A DNA stretch of 37,101 bases from Chloroflexota bacterium. Its GTDB lineage: Bacteria > Chloroflexota > Limnocylindria > Limnocylindrales > CSP1-4. A model generated the notes under the pieces. It did not search any database and had not been told where the DNA came from. It saw nothing but the letters and a program-made list of their open reading frames with translations. A program made the translations under genes and the position numbers. The stretch covers positions 378,536-415,636 of the forward strand of contig JAUJOH010000001.1 of NCBI GenBank assembly GCA_030447745.1, written 5' to 3'. Below, piece after piece: positions 7,988-19,629 of the stretch; within the stretch, counting starts at the first letter, position 1, and every line of letters begins with the position of its first letter.

Positions 7988-8992
7988 TCAGCGCGTGGGC
8001 GGCGGCAGGACGATCTGCTGTCCGGGCTGGAGCGTGGCGCCCTCACTCCAGGGGTTCAGCCGATAGATCGTGTCGAGCGAGTGGCCGAAGTACGTGCCGA
8101 TCGTGGAGAGGTTGTCGCCGGGACGGATCGTGTACACCCAGCACTCGGGCTGGCTTGAGCACGGCGCGAGGACCGCGTACCGGTCGCTGACGGGGCGCGG
8201 CGTCGTGGCCGGTGCGCGCGTCGGTCGCGGCGTAGGCGCGGCGGTCGGCTGCGGTGTCACCGCCGGCGGCGACGTCGTCGGTGTCGGTGCCGCGAGGGTT
8301 GACGGGCCGGACGTCCTCCCGGGAGCGGGATCGGAGCTCGCCTCCCCCGCCGGGGCGACGGAAGCCGGTGGCCGGGACGGCCGTGGCGCCGAGGCGACGG
8401 CGGTCTCCTCCGGCCGGTCCACCGGCGGGGCGGCCGCCACGCCGGTTGTCGTGGGCCGATCCGGCAGCGTGATGCCCCCGCGGGCCATGACGAACGTGAA
8501 TGACATTGCGGCCGAGAGCGCGAGGATCACAAGCGCGGCAACGGTCGCGCGGGTCAACCCGCGAGGCGCGCGCGGCGCCGTAGCCGAACCCGCGAGGAGC
8601 ATCCCTCCCTCGTAGCGGGGACAGGCGAGATGCTGCGGGGTCAGGCAGACGAGCTCCTGTTGCAGCGACGACTGCGGGCGCGGCGTTTCTAGCGCCGCAC
8701 ACCGGTTCCGGGCGTCCGGTGCCTGAACCGGCTGCCGGAGCGAACCGCTCGCGTCGGCGGCACGGAAGAACGGGCAGGTGGAGGGCTCGGGCGAGCGGTG
8801 CTCGGACCCGGCGATCGTCCTCGCCGTGCCAACCGTCGTGCGAGTGGTGACGGACGAGCGCACCACTGACCGCCACTCGGCGGACTCGTCGGCGGGCAGC
8901 TCCCCGCGATCATCCGCGCCCGGAGCCCCGCGCCGCCGGGCCGCTGGGTCCACGCCGCCTCCGCCGGGACCGGTCCGCCCCGGGTCGTCCAT
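7988..8992 (-). CDS. Membrane-anchored LysM-domain protein with N-terminal Cys-rich motif
   Basis: The 334-residue protein starts at the ATG at 8992, which has GGAGG five bases upstream; a TTG at 9022 would add 10 residues. In order: a disordered charged N-terminus; a cysteine region (about 73-126) with CPFFR at 73, NRC at 98, CL at 116 and CPRY at 124; one membrane helix (about 149-170); a long Pro/Thr/Ala-rich spacer; and a C-terminal LysM domain (about 285-330, YTIRPGDNLSTIGTYF to LQPGQQIVLP). LysM binds peptidoglycan, so the protein probably tethers membrane and wall, with the Cys region in the cytoplasm, possibly as a metal site. Function beyond this is unknown. Confidence 0.85.
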   Translation of the reverse strand: MDDPGRTGPGGGGVDPAARRRGAPGADDRGELPADESAEWRSVVRSSVTTRTTVGTARTIAGSEHRSPEPSTCPFFRAADASGSLRQPVQAPDARNRCAALETPRPQSSLQQELVCLTPQHLACPRYEGGMLLAGSATAPRAPRGLTRATVAALVILALSAAMSFTFVMARGGITLPDRPTTTGVAAAPPVDRPEETAVASAPRPSRPPASVAPAGEASSDPAPGRTSGPSTLAAPTPTTSPPAVTPQPTAAPTPRPTRAPATTPRPVSDRYAVLAPCSSQPECWVYTIRPGDNLSTIGTYFGHSLDTIYRLNPWSEGATLQPGQQIVLPPPTR

Positions 8993-9051
8993 GCGCCCTC
9001 CACGCTCGTCGCCCAAGCTCAAACGGCGGGCAGTCTAGTACGTTTGGTCTG

Positions 9052-9081
9052 TTGCCGTTCGTCGCCAGCGAGTGCTAGGCT
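9052..9081 (+). promoter_or_regulatory. Predicted promoter for the small Cys protein gene
   Basis: TTGCCG (9052-9057), an 18-bp spacer and TAGGCT (9076-9081) on the plus strand lie about 60 bp before the ATG at 9139. A divergent minus-strand TAGACT (9037-9032) may serve the LysM gene. Both are pattern matches only. Confidence 0.4.
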
Positions 9082-9138
9082 GCGCGGCCACGTGTCCGCC
9101 GGGACCGATCACGTGGTTCAGCGAGGCCCCAGCGCGCC

Positions 9139-9381
9139 ATGGCCCTGCCCCTGCCAGTCTTCAATCCGGAGCCCGACGAGTTCCGGTTGGCACCCCACCG
9201 GATCCGCCGGTGCACGTTCCGGAGGATCATCCAGCTCGACGCCATCGACGAGCGCGTGTTCGACGTCGAGTGCCTCTACCCCGAGCGGCGCGTCCCCACG
9301 CCGCTGGGCGACCTGGACTCGGCGACCCCGATCTGCAACGACTGCACGGCCGCCCGCATCTTCCGGCCCGACGAGGAGTAG
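9139..9381 (+). CDS. Small Cys-containing hypothetical protein
   Basis: Encodes 80 residues starting MALPLPVFNPEPDEF and ending CNDCTAARIFRPDEE. Four cysteines (RRC, VEC and the pair CNDC) could bind zinc. Third codon positions are mostly G or C, as in the definite genes of this window, and a plausible promoter lies upstream, so I judge it real despite a weak ribosome-binding site. No transmembrane segment is present. I do not recognise the family. It is divergent from the LysM gene and convergent with rnpB. Confidence 0.62.
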   Translation: MALPLPVFNPEPDEFRLAPHRIRRCTFRRIIQLDAIDERVFDVECLYPERRVPTPLGDLDSATPICNDCTAARIFRPDEE

Positions 9382-9441
9382 GCGGCGGACTCGGATCCGC
9401 TGGCTCGACGGCGTCGCGTCCAACCGAGCCGGGGACGCGTC

Positions 9442-9784
9442 AGCGAGAGTGGCCTGTAAGCCGAGTTCTGTGCCGCGGCTGCGCCACGGCGATGGTCATC
9501 CATCTGAGGCCGGCGGTTGCCCGACGGCTCGTGCGGCCGACCCGAGGGCTGGGCAGCGCACCTCTCCCCCGGCGAACCGGGTTGCGCCCTCCTACTTGGC
9601 CTTGCTCCGGGTGGAGTTTGCCGCGTTTCACTCCGCCGGCGGACCGGCGGTATCGTCACTGTGGCACTGGTCCTCGCCTCTCGGCGGGCGGGCGTTACCC
9701 GCCACCCTGCGCTGAGGAGCTCGGACTTTCCTCACGCCGATCGGGTCGGGCCCGAGCGGCGCGCGACCATCCGGCCACCTCGCT
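9442..9784 (-). ncRNA. rnpB: RNase P RNA (bacterial type A)
   Basis: Catalytic RNA of RNase P, which removes 5' leaders from tRNA precursors. On the minus strand the conserved GAGGAAAGTCCGAGCTC occurs near the 5' end, CAGTGCCACAGTGAC and GTGAAACGCGGCAAACTCC in the body, and ACAGAACTCGGCTTACAGG near the 3' end. The two ends form a clear P1 helix (AGCGAG plus GTGGCC pairing with GGCCAC plus CTCGCT), which sets the limits to within a few bases. About 343 nt is a normal length. A TTTACG-17-TAGAAT promoter lies immediately upstream. Confidence 0.95.
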
Positions 9785-9793
9785 GACGGGCGG

Positions 9794-9822
9794 ATTCTAG
9801 CGGGTGGTGCCCTTGGCGTAAA
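9794..9822 (-). promoter_or_regulatory. Predicted rnpB promoter
   Basis: Minus strand: TTTACG (9822-9817), 17-bp spacer, TAGAAT (9799-9794). Transcription would start 7-9 bases later, at the base of the P1 helix, which agrees with the mapped RNA end. Confidence 0.65.
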
Positions 9823-9829
9823 CTACAGG

Positions 9830-9847
9830 ATCGAACGTACGTTCGAT
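9830..9847. promoter_or_regulatory. Perfect 18-bp palindrome resembling a Gram-positive-type LexA (SOS) box
   Basis: ATCGAACGTACGTTCGAT is a perfect palindrome. Its core CGAACGTACGTTCG fits the GAAC-N4-GTTC pattern bound by LexA in Firmicutes and Actinobacteria. It ends 7 bp upstream of the -35 element of the predicted rnpB promoter and lies in the rnhA-rnpB gap. No lexA gene is in the window, so the assignment is inference. Confidence 0.5.
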
Positions 9848-9876
9848 TTCCTCGATGATCGGCGCCACGGGTCCCG

Positions 9877-10446
9877 TCAGCGACGACCGACCGTTCCGCC
9901 GACGCGTTCGACGAGCTGCGGGCCGCCGGCCCTGACCCGGTCGATCGCCTCGTTGGCGAGTGCGTCGGCCGCCGCGTTCTGCGCCCGCGGCACGTGGCGG
10001 GCGGTCCACCGTAGGAAGCCGGCCAGCTGGCGGCGTGCCTCGGCGTGGAGTCGCGCGAGCTTCGCGTCCTTGACCCGCCAGCGACCGGCAAGCTGCTCGA
10101 CGATGAGCTTCGAGTCGAGCAGGAGGTCGACCTCCGCGGCACCCAGGCGGGTCGCGAGCTCGAGGGCCCGGACGACCCCCGTGTACTCCGCGACGTTGTT
10201 CGTCTGCACGCCCAAATACTCCGAGATTGTCGCATCGGGCGACGCGGCGGGATCCCGAGCGTCGTCCCGGGTGGCATCGATCAGCACAGCACCGAGCGAC
10301 GCTGGCCCGGGATTGCCGCGTGCCGCGCCGTCCGTGCGGATGACGAACGAGCGTCCGGTCGCATGGCCCGTGCGAGGGCGCGGGCGTGCGTCGGTCGTGT
10401 CGAGCGCCTGGATCCCCTCCCAGAGTGGCGGCTCCTCCCGCGGCAC
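9877..10446 (-). CDS. Ribonuclease HI family protein
   Basis: Nuclease that cuts the RNA strand of RNA-DNA hybrids, if active like RNase HI. The 189 residues have a 30-residue N-terminal extension, then the RNase H fold: RTDGAARGNPGPASLGAVL (Asp39), TNNVAEYTGVVRALELA (catalytic Glu), LLLDSKLIVEQLAGRW (Asp) and RAQNAAADALANEAID (last Asp). All four acidic positions are present. It resembles the short RNase HI-like proteins of Gram-positives and archaea more than E. coli RnhA. The GTG start at 10446 lies 4 bases after the sdhB stop, so it is probably co-transcribed with the sdh genes. Confidence 0.9.
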   Translation of the reverse strand: MPREEPPLWEGIQALDTTDARPRPRTGHATGRSFVIRTDGAARGNPGPASLGAVLIDATRDDARDPAASPDATISEYLGVQTNNVAEYTGVVRALELATRLGAAEVDLLLDSKLIVEQLAGRWRVKDAKLARLHAEARRQLAGFLRWTARHVPRAQNAAADALANEAIDRVRAGGPQLVERVGGTVGRR

Positions 10447-10450
10447 GGGC

Positions 10451-11155
10451 CTACGCGCGCCGCTCGACGATGGCCGCCGAGACCTCCAGGATCGCCTGGG
10501 TGATCTGGATCCCGCGTGGACAGGCGTCCGAGCAGTTGAAGATCGTGCGGCACCGCCACACTCCGTCCTTCTGGGCGAGGATGTCGAGCCGCTCGTCGGC
10601 GCCGTCGTCGCGGCTGTCGAAGATGAACCGGTGCGCGTTCACGATCGCCGCCGGCCCGACGTACGCCGGCGCGGCCCAGAATGACGGACACGAGCTCGTG
10701 CAGGCGGCGCACAGGATGCACTTGGTTGTGTCGTCGTAGCGGAGCCGGTCGTCCTGCGACTGGCGACGCTCGCGAGCTGGCTCCGGCGTGTCGGTGACGA
10801 GATACGGCATCACGCCGCGGTACGACTCGAAGAACCCGTCCATGTCGACGACGAGGTCCTTGACCACGGGCAGGCCGGGCAGCGGCGCGACCGTGATCCG
10901 GCGCTTGCCGAGCTGCTCGACCCGGACCTTGCAGGCGAGCCGGTTGCGGCCGTTGATCAGCATCGCGTCGGACCCGCACACGCCGTGGGCGCACGAGCGG
11001 CGGAAGGTGAGTGACCCATCCTGGTCGTACTTCACCCGGTGGAGCAGGTCCAGGACGCGATCCATCTTCGGATCGCAGTCGACCGCGTACGACTCCCAGT
11101 GCTGCTTCTCGTCCCGCTCCGGGTCGTAGCGGAGGATCCTGAGGTCGACCTGCAT
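10451..11155 (-). CDS. sdhB: Succinate dehydrogenase iron-sulfur subunit SdhB
   Basis: Electron-transfer subunit of complex II. In 234 residues it shows the ferredoxin-type [2Fe-2S] ligands (RRSCAHGVCGSD and LACKV), then the [4Fe-4S] motif CILCAACTSSCP and the [3Fe-4S] ligands in WRCRTIFNCSDACPRGI. Length is normal. It starts 13 bp after the sdhA stop and belongs to the icd-sdhCDAB-rnhA operon. The direction (succinate dehydrogenase or fumarate reductase) cannot be read from sequence, but the TCA neighbours favour succinate oxidation. Confidence 0.96.
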   Translation of the reverse strand: MQVDLRILRYDPERDEKQHWESYAVDCDPKMDRVLDLLHRVKYDQDGSLTFRRSCAHGVCGSDAMLINGRNRLACKVRVEQLGKRRITVAPLPGLPVVKDLVVDMDGFFESYRGVMPYLVTDTPEPARERRQSQDDRLRYDDTTKCILCAACTSSCPSFWAAPAYVGPAAIVNAHRFIFDSRDDGADERLDILAQKDGVWRCRTIFNCSDACPRGIQITQAILEVSAAIVERRA

Positions 11156-11168
11156 GCTGCCTCCCGGC

Positions 11169-12917
<1,749 letters not shown>

Positions 12918-12918
12918 G

Positions 12919-13317
12919 TCAGGCCGCGGGCACGACGTTCGGGAGCGTCATGACGACGACCGTTCCGAGCACGAACAGCACGAACCCGAGCAGGTAGATC
13001 GCCGACAGCAGCAGCGTGCGCAGGCCGCCTCGGCTGTAGTCCGAGACGACCGTTCGCATGCCCACGAAGGCGTGGAACTGGACGAGCGTGAGCAGGAGCC
13101 AGTCGAACGATCGCCAGAACGTGCTGCTCCAGCGCATCTCCTGGATCCACTCGGCGTTCTGCTCTGCCGGGTCGTGGATCACGTGGAGGATCAGGTAGTG
13201 CGCGAGGACGAGCACGAACAACCCGATTCCGGTCAGCCGCATCAGGTACCAGATGCCGACCTCGAAGCCGCTCCCGCCGGGCTTCATTCGTCCGGACCGC
13301 GAATACGACCCGCCCAT
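12919..13317 (-). CDS. sdhD: Succinate dehydrogenase membrane anchor SdhD
   Basis: Anchor subunit of 132 residues with three hydrophobic helices ([59 protein letters not shown]). His residues in [14 protein letters not shown] and QFHAFVG are candidate haem b ligands, and the D-Y pair in VVSDYSRGG matches the quinone-site region of SdhD proteins. It directly follows sdhC and precedes sdhA by one base. Anchor subunits diverge strongly; the name rests on topology, motif and position. Confidence 0.88.
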   Translation of the reverse strand: MGGSYSRSGRMKPGGSGFEVGIWYLMRLTGIGLFVLVLAHYLILHVIHDPAEQNAEWIQEMRWSSTFWRSFDWLLLTLVQFHAFVGMRTVVSDYSRGGLRTLLLSAIYLLGFVLFVLGTVVVMTLPNVVPAA

Positions 13318-13695
13318 CTACTGGCTGACGCCCAGACTGCGCGCGAGCTGACCGGCGATCACGATCGTGACCGGGATGCCGATGGCAGCGAAGAGCAGCC
13401 AGTTCGCGTACCACATCTGGCGGTGGTACCGGGAGAGGCTGGGCCAGAAATCCATGATCGTGATCCGCAGCCCGTTCAGGGCGTGGTATAGGACGGCCGC
13501 GCCGAGGAGCCACTCCATCACGATCCCCGGTGGCGTGGCGTAGACGACCAGAAACGTGTCGTAGAGCTCCGGCGCGGCGCCGACCAGATAGATGTCGAGC
13601 ACGTGGAGGACGAGGAACAGCCAGATCGCGACGCCGGAGATCCGATGGAAGGCCCAGGCGAGCATGCCTTCCCGGCCGCGGTATCGGAACAGCAT
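13318..13695 (-). CDS. sdhC: Succinate dehydrogenase cytochrome b subunit SdhC
   Basis: Anchor subunit of 125 residues with three membrane helices. The N-terminus WAFHRISGVAIWLFLVLHVLDIYL contains the HRxSG signature of SdhC, and AAVLYHALNGLRITIMDF carries the conserved haem-ligand His with HxxNGxR. It is the first sdh gene, about 40 bp after icd, and abuts sdhD with no spacer. Identity is clear from the signature. Confidence 0.93.
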   Translation of the reverse strand: MLFRYRGREGMLAWAFHRISGVAIWLFLVLHVLDIYLVGAAPELYDTFLVVYATPPGIVMEWLLGAAVLYHALNGLRITIMDFWPSLSRYHRQMWYANWLLFAAIGIPVTIVIAGQLARSLGVSQ

Positions 13696-13735
13696 CGAGC
13701 CTCTGCCTCTCCCTGGGTCGCGCGGTCGGACGGCG

Positions 13736-14764
13736 TCAGACGGGTGTCGCGGCCGGCGCCGCGGCGAGCCGCTCGGCGACCGCGTCGCCGAATTCGCGCG
13801 TCCCGGTGTCGCCCCCGAGATCGTAGGTCACCGTCCGGCCCTCCCCGATGACCTCGCGGAGCGCCGCCTCGACGCGCTCGGCTGCTTCCGTCTCCCCCAG
13901 ATGCCGCAACATCAGCGCGCCCGAAAGAATGAGCGCGGTGGGATTCGCCCTGTTCTGGCCGGCGTACTTGGGCGCGGAGCCGTGGACCGGCTCGAACACC
14001 GCGGCCTCGGTCCCGATGTTCGCGCCCGGGGCCACGCCGAGCCCGCCGACCAGGCCGGCGGCGAGATCGCTGACGATGTCGCCGTAGAGGTTCGGCAGCA
14101 CGAGGACGTCGTACAGCTCCGGCTTCTGGACGAGCTGCATGCACATGTTGTCGACGATCCGGTCCTCGAACTCGACCCGCCCGTCGTAGTCGGCCGCGAC
14201 GGTCCGGCAACTCTCGAGGAAGAGGCCGTCGGACAGCTTCATGATGTTGGCCTTGTGGACCGCCGTGACCTTGCGCCGGCCGTTGGCCAACGCGTAGTCG
14301 AAGGCGTAGCGCGCGATCCGCTCCGAGGCCTCGCGGGTGATGATCTTGATGCTCTCGGCCGCGTCACGACCGACTCGATGCTCGATCCCCGCGTACAGGT
14401 CTTCCGTGTTCTCGCGGACGATGACGAGGTCGACGTCCTCGTAGCGGTTGTCGAGCCCCTTGATGCTCCGTGCCGGCCGGAGGTTCGCGTACAGGCCGAG
14501 AACCTGGCGGAGCGTGACGTTGACGCTCCGGAAGCCCTCGCCGACCGGAGTCGTGATCGGTCCCTTGATGGCGACCCGATTGCGGCGGATCGAGTCCAGC
14601 ACGTGGTCCGGAAGCGGGGTCCCGTACCGGCCCATCACGGCCTCGCCCGCCTCGACGACCTCCCACTCGAACAGAACCCCGGTCGCCTCGAGGACGCGAC
14701 GCGTCGCCTCCGCCAGCTCGGGTCCGATGCCGTCGCCGGGGATCAGGGTCACGGGGTGGGCCAT
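13736..14764 (-). CDS. icd: Isocitrate/isopropylmalate dehydrogenase family protein, probably isocitrate dehydrogenase
   Basis: Beta-decarboxylating dehydrogenase of 342 residues. Motifs: [10 protein letters not shown], the arginine stretch [51 protein letters not shown], the metal-binding aspartates in [19 protein letters not shown], and the nucleotide site [20 protein letters not shown]. The tyrosine in [12 protein letters not shown] and the setting with sdh and sucCD favour NAD-dependent isocitrate dehydrogenase over isopropylmalate or homoisocitrate dehydrogenase, but substrate cannot be fixed from sequence. A TAGAAT -10 element ends only 6 nt before the ATG, suggesting a leaderless mRNA. 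Confidence 0.88.
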   Translation of the reverse strand: MAHPVTLIPGDGIGPELAEATRRVLEATGVLFEWEVVEAGEAVMGRYGTPLPDHVLDSIRRNRVAIKGPITTPVGEGFRSVNVTLRQVLGLYANLRPARSIKGLDNRYEDVDLVIVRENTEDLYAGIEHRVGRDAAESIKIITREASERIARYAFDYALANGRRKVTAVHKANIMKLSDGLFLESCRTVAADYDGRVEFEDRIVDNMCMQLVQKPELYDVLVLPNLYGDIVSDLAAGLVGGLGVAPGANIGTEAAVFEPVHGSAPKYAGQNRANPTALILSGALMLRHLGETEAAERVEAALREVIGEGRTVTYDLGGDTGTREFGDAVAERLAAAPAATPV

Positions 14765-14770
14765 GGGGTC

Positions 14771-14776
14771 ATTCTA
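14771..14776 (-). promoter_or_regulatory. Predicted -10 element of icd (leaderless geometry)
   Basis: TAGAAT on the minus strand is separated by 6 nt (14770-14765) from the icd ATG, so transcription would begin at or next to the start codon. No clear -35 is visible. The msrA gene shows the same spacing. Confidence 0.45.
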
Positions 14777-14925
14777 GCGGCGGCTGCCCAGCACCGGCCG
14801 GAGGACGGTTGCGGCGCCGTTGCGGCGGTGCTCCGGCGGCCCGCGGCTCGGGGTACCATCGCGTCCCGTCCCGGCCACGCGGAAGCCGCCGACCCCGCAA
14901 CGTCGTGCACCCGAGGTCCCCGCGC

Positions 14926-16107
14926 GTGAAGATCCAGGAAGCCGACGCGAAGTCACTGCTCCTCGCCCAGGGGCTTCCCGTGCCCGCCTGGGAGGTCGCC
15001 CGGACGACCGTGGAGGTGCGTGCCGCAGCGGAGCGGACGATGGCCGCGGGCGCGACGCAAGTCGTGATCAAGGCCCAGGTCCTGGTCGGCGGGCGCGGCA
15101 AGGCCGGCGGCGTGAAGCTTGCGGCGAGCGCCGACGAAGCCGAGGCCGTCGCCTCGACGATCCTCGGCATGGAGATCAAGGGCATCCGGGTCCGCAAGGT
15201 GCTCGTCGCCGCCGCGGCGGACATCGTGAAGGAGTACTACCTATCGGCGGTCCTCGATCGCTCCGCGCGCCGAATCCTGCTGATGGGCTCGGCCGACGGG
15301 GGCGTGGAGATCGAGCAGGTCGCGGTCGAGACGCCGGAGGCGATCACCCGCCTCCACGCCGACCCGTATCTCGGGCTCCTCGACCACCAGGCGCGCCGGC
15401 TGGCCTTCGCCCTCGAGCTGGGTGGGCACTGGAAGGCCGGCGCGGCGATCGCCAAGGGGCTGGTCCGGACGATGCTCGCCTACGACGCGGACCTCGTCGA
15501 GATCAACCCGCTCGCCGTCGTCCGCGAGCAGGATGGAGCCGCGACCTCGGGCAGCCGCGAACGTCTCGTCTGTCTCGACGCCAAGGTCACGCTCGACGAC
15601 TCCGCCCTCGTCCGGCACCCTGACCTCGAGGCGCTGCGCGACTCCGACGAGGAGGACCCAGCGGACCGCGAGGCGCGCGAGGCCGGGATCAGCTTCATCA
15701 AGCTCGACGGCACGATCGGGTGCATGGTCAACGGCGCCGGGCTGGCCATGACGACGATGGATCTCGTGAAGCGCGCCGGCGGCGATCCCGCCAACTTCCT
15801 CGACCTCGGCGGCGGCGCGCGCGCCGACAAGCGGGCGGCAGCGATGCGGCTGATCCTCGCCGACCCGAAGGTCGAGGCGATCCTCGTCAACATCTTCGGC
15901 GGCATCACCCGTGGCGACGAGGTGGCCCACGGTCTCATCGAGGCGCGGTCGCGCCAGACCCGGGACGTGCCGATGATCGTCCGGATCGTCGGCACGAACG
16001 CCGAGGAAGCCGGCCGGCTCCTGCGGGAGGCCTCGTTCGAGACAGCCGCCTCGCTCGACGAGGCGGCCACCAAGGCGGTCGCGGCGGCGCGCGGGGCGAC
16101 CGCGTGA
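14926..16107 (+). CDS. sucC: Succinyl-CoA synthetase beta subunit SucC
   Basis: ADP/GDP-forming subunit of succinyl-CoA synthetase. The GTG at 14926 gives 393 residues, the family's normal length, starting [20 protein letters not shown]. The ATP-grasp domain shows [29 protein letters not shown] and [18 protein letters not shown], then [19 protein letters not shown] and [20 protein letters not shown]. An open frame continues upstream to 14809, but that part matches nothing in the family. It is coupled to sucD by a GTGA overlap. Confidence 0.96.
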   Translation: MKIQEADAKSLLLAQGLPVPAWEVARTTVEVRAAAERTMAAGATQVVIKAQVLVGGRGKAGGVKLAASADEAEAVASTILGMEIKGIRVRKVLVAAAADIVKEYYLSAVLDRSARRILLMGSADGGVEIEQVAVETPEAITRLHADPYLGLLDHQARRLAFALELGGHWKAGAAIAKGLVRTMLAYDADLVEINPLAVVREQDGAATSGSRERLVCLDAKVTLDDSALVRHPDLEALRDSDEEDPADREAREAGISFIKLDGTIGCMVNGAGLAMTTMDLVKRAGGDPANFLDLGGGARADKRAAAMRLILADPKVEAILVNIFGGITRGDEVAHGLIEARSRQTRDVPMIVRIVGTNAEEAGRLLREASFETAASLDEAATKAVAAARGATA

Positions 16108-16988
16108 GCATCCTCGTCGATCGCGACACGCGCCTCGTCGTCCAGGGGATCACCGGCCGCGAGGGACAGTTCCACGCCGAGGCGATGCTGGCCTACGGAA
16201 CGGCCGTCGTGGCGGGCGTCACGCCGGGCAAGGGCGGCCAGCAGACGCTCGGCGGTCGAGTACCGGTCTTCGACTCCGTGCACCAGGCGGTCGACCGCAC
16301 CAGCGCGAACACCGCCTGCGTGTTCGTGCCGGCAGCGGCTGCCCCGGACGCGGTGATGGAAGCGATCGATGCCGGGATCCGCACCGTCTTCTGCATCACC
16401 GAGGGGATCCCGGCGCTCGACATGGTGCCGCTCGTCGCCGCCGTCGGCTCGGCCGGTGCACGGCTCATCGGTCCGAACTGCCCCGGCGCCACGTCGCCCG
16501 GGCGGGCGAAGGTCGGGATCATCCCGGGCTCGGTCCACCGGGAGGGCCGCGTCGGCGTGGTCTCGCGGTCCGGCACGCTGACCTACGAAGCCGTCCAGGC
16601 GATGACCGACGCGGGGATCGGTCAGTCGACGTGTGTCGGGATCGGCGGGGACCCGATCATCGGGACGACGTTCACGGACGTGCTCGCGCTGTTCGCGGAG
16701 GATCCCGAGACGGACGGCCTCGTGTTGATCGGCGAGATCGGCGGCGACGCCGAGGAGCAGGCGGCGGCGTGGGCTGCCGAGCACCTGGCCGGTATCCCGA
16801 AGGTCGCCTTCATCGCCGGTCGCACGGCACCGGAGGGGAAGCGGATGGGACACGCGGGGGCGATCATCTCCGGCGGCTCGGGAACGGCGCAGTCGAAGGT
16901 CGACGCTCTCGAGGCGGCCGGCGTGCGGGTCGCCGGGTCGCCGACCGAGCTGCCGGCCCTTCTCCGCGACGCCGGGTACCGCGGCTGA
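16104..16988 (+). CDS. sucD: Succinyl-CoA synthetase alpha subunit SucD
   Basis: CoA-binding subunit, 294 residues from a GTG that overlaps the sucC stop by 4 bp. Landmarks: [96 protein letters not shown], and [14 protein letters not shown], where the His is the phosphorylated catalytic residue. Product succinyl-CoA or succinate connects the methylmalonyl-CoA genes with succinate dehydrogenase. Confidence 0.97.
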   Translation: MSILVDRDTRLVVQGITGREGQFHAEAMLAYGTAVVAGVTPGKGGQQTLGGRVPVFDSVHQAVDRTSANTACVFVPAAAAPDAVMEAIDAGIRTVFCITEGIPALDMVPLVAAVGSAGARLIGPNCPGATSPGRAKVGIIPGSVHREGRVGVVSRSGTLTYEAVQAMTDAGIGQSTCVGIGGDPIIGTTFTDVLALFAEDPETDGLVLIGEIGGDAEEQAAAWAAEHLAGIPKVAFIAGRTAPEGKRMGHAGAIISGGSGTAQSKVDALEAAGVRVAGSPTELPALLRDAGYRG

Positions 16989-16995
16989 GGCGCTG

Positions 16996-17466
16996 ATGGC
17001 CGCGCTGATGGATCTCGTCGCCGGTGAGAGCCGCGAGATCCTGCTGGCCATCGCGGTGGACGACTGGGCGGGCCTCGACGACCGATCGCGATTCGATGCG
17101 CACCTCGCCCTGGGCGGAGGGCTGGACCCCGACTGGCTCGATCTCTTCGGTGAGGCGGCCCGGACGGTCACGGACCGAGACGAGCCGGGTAGCTTCCTCG
17201 ACGCACGCCGCGAGCTCGACGGGGCCGGGGACGTCGGTGACCGGACCGTCGAACGGGTCGACGCAGCGTGGGTCGCGGCCGTCGCCGCAATCCCGGACGA
17301 GTCGCTCGACGCGCTGGCCGGCCGGTGGATCGACCTGCTCGACGACGAGCTGGGCGAGCTGCCGGCGGAGGAGAAGCCGTGGATCAGGACGCTGGTCGGC
17401 GATCTGGTCCGGTTCGCGCGCGACGCCGCGGTGTCGCCTTCGGTGCTCTTCGCCTGGTCGCTCTGA
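16996..17466 (+). CDS. Hypothetical acidic protein downstream of sucD
   Basis: 156 residues, strongly acidic, probably soluble (no membrane segment, no cysteine). Repeated D/E/L-rich helical-looking stretches such as WIDLLDDELGELPAEEKPW. It starts 7 bp after sucD (ATG at 16996; a second ATG at 17008), so it is likely the third gene of the sucCD operon. Its 3' end overlaps the convergent epimerase gene by 83 bp. Codon use resembles its neighbours. I recognise no family. Confidence 0.72.
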   Translation: MAALMDLVAGESREILLAIAVDDWAGLDDRSRFDAHLALGGGLDPDWLDLFGEAARTVTDRDEPGSFLDARRELDGAGDVGDRTVERVDAAWVAAVAAIPDESLDALAGRWIDLLDDELGELPAEEKPWIRTLVGDLVRFARDAAVSPSVLFAWSL

Positions 17467-17925
17467 CGCGGCTCCCCCGGTCGAGGGGGGTGAACCCGAG
17501 TCGCGCCCAGGCCGGTCCGCCGGGCGCCTCGATCAGCTCGACCAGCACGCCGTGCGCCGACCGTGGGTGGACGAACGCGACGGGGCCCTCCGCTCCGGCC
17601 CGCGGTGCAGTGTCGATGAGCTCCACGCCGTCGTGGGCGAGGTCCGCGAGCGCGGCCGCGACGTCCGAAACCTCGTAGCAAACATGGTGCACACCCTCGC
17701 CGCGCGTCTCGAGGAACCGGGCCACGCCGGTGCCGGGCGCCGTCGGCTCGACGAGTTCGATCCGCGACTCGCCAACGCCCAGGAACGCGATCCGGACGCC
17801 GTCTCCGGGGATGTCGACGACGCGCTCGACCTCGAGGCCGAGTCCGTCACGGTGGAACGGCAGGGCCGCGTCGATCGACCGGACGACGGTCGCAACATGG
17901 TGGATCCGGCTCGGCCGCTGCGGCG

Positions 17926-17929
<4 letters not shown>
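17384..17929 (-). CDS. mce: Methylmalonyl-CoA epimerase (VOC family)
   Basis: Interconverts (2S)- and (2R)-methylmalonyl-CoA. The first 135 residues form a complete VOC domain: [16 protein letters not shown] at the start, [34 protein letters not shown] and [10 protein letters not shown], giving the His and Glu metal ligands expected for the family. The last 45 residues are an Arg-rich tail ([18 protein letters not shown]) not expected in epimerases; it lies over the end of the opposite gene. The start is TTG at 17929 with a GGGAAG-like site upstream. Directly follows the mutase gene, matching the pathway. Confidence 0.9.

Positions 17930-19625
<1,696 letters not shown>

Positions 19626-19629
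<4 letters not shown>

Noticed and set aside
7213-8190. Overlapping open frames on both strands in the GC-rich gap
   Set aside because: Low-complexity Arg/Pro/Ala translations, no ribosome-binding site, no family resemblance.
9786-9857. Possible 23-codon minus-strand frame from a GTG near 9857 ending IERTFDPVVYAKGTTR
   Set aside because: Too short to support; it overlaps the rnpB promoter and the palindrome, which explain the sequence better.
15480-17681. Long open frame (about 730 codons) on the minus strand opposite sucC and sucD
   Set aside because: It lies antisense to two definite genes and its translation is Arg/Ala/Ser-rich with no domain; long antisense frames are expected at this GC content.
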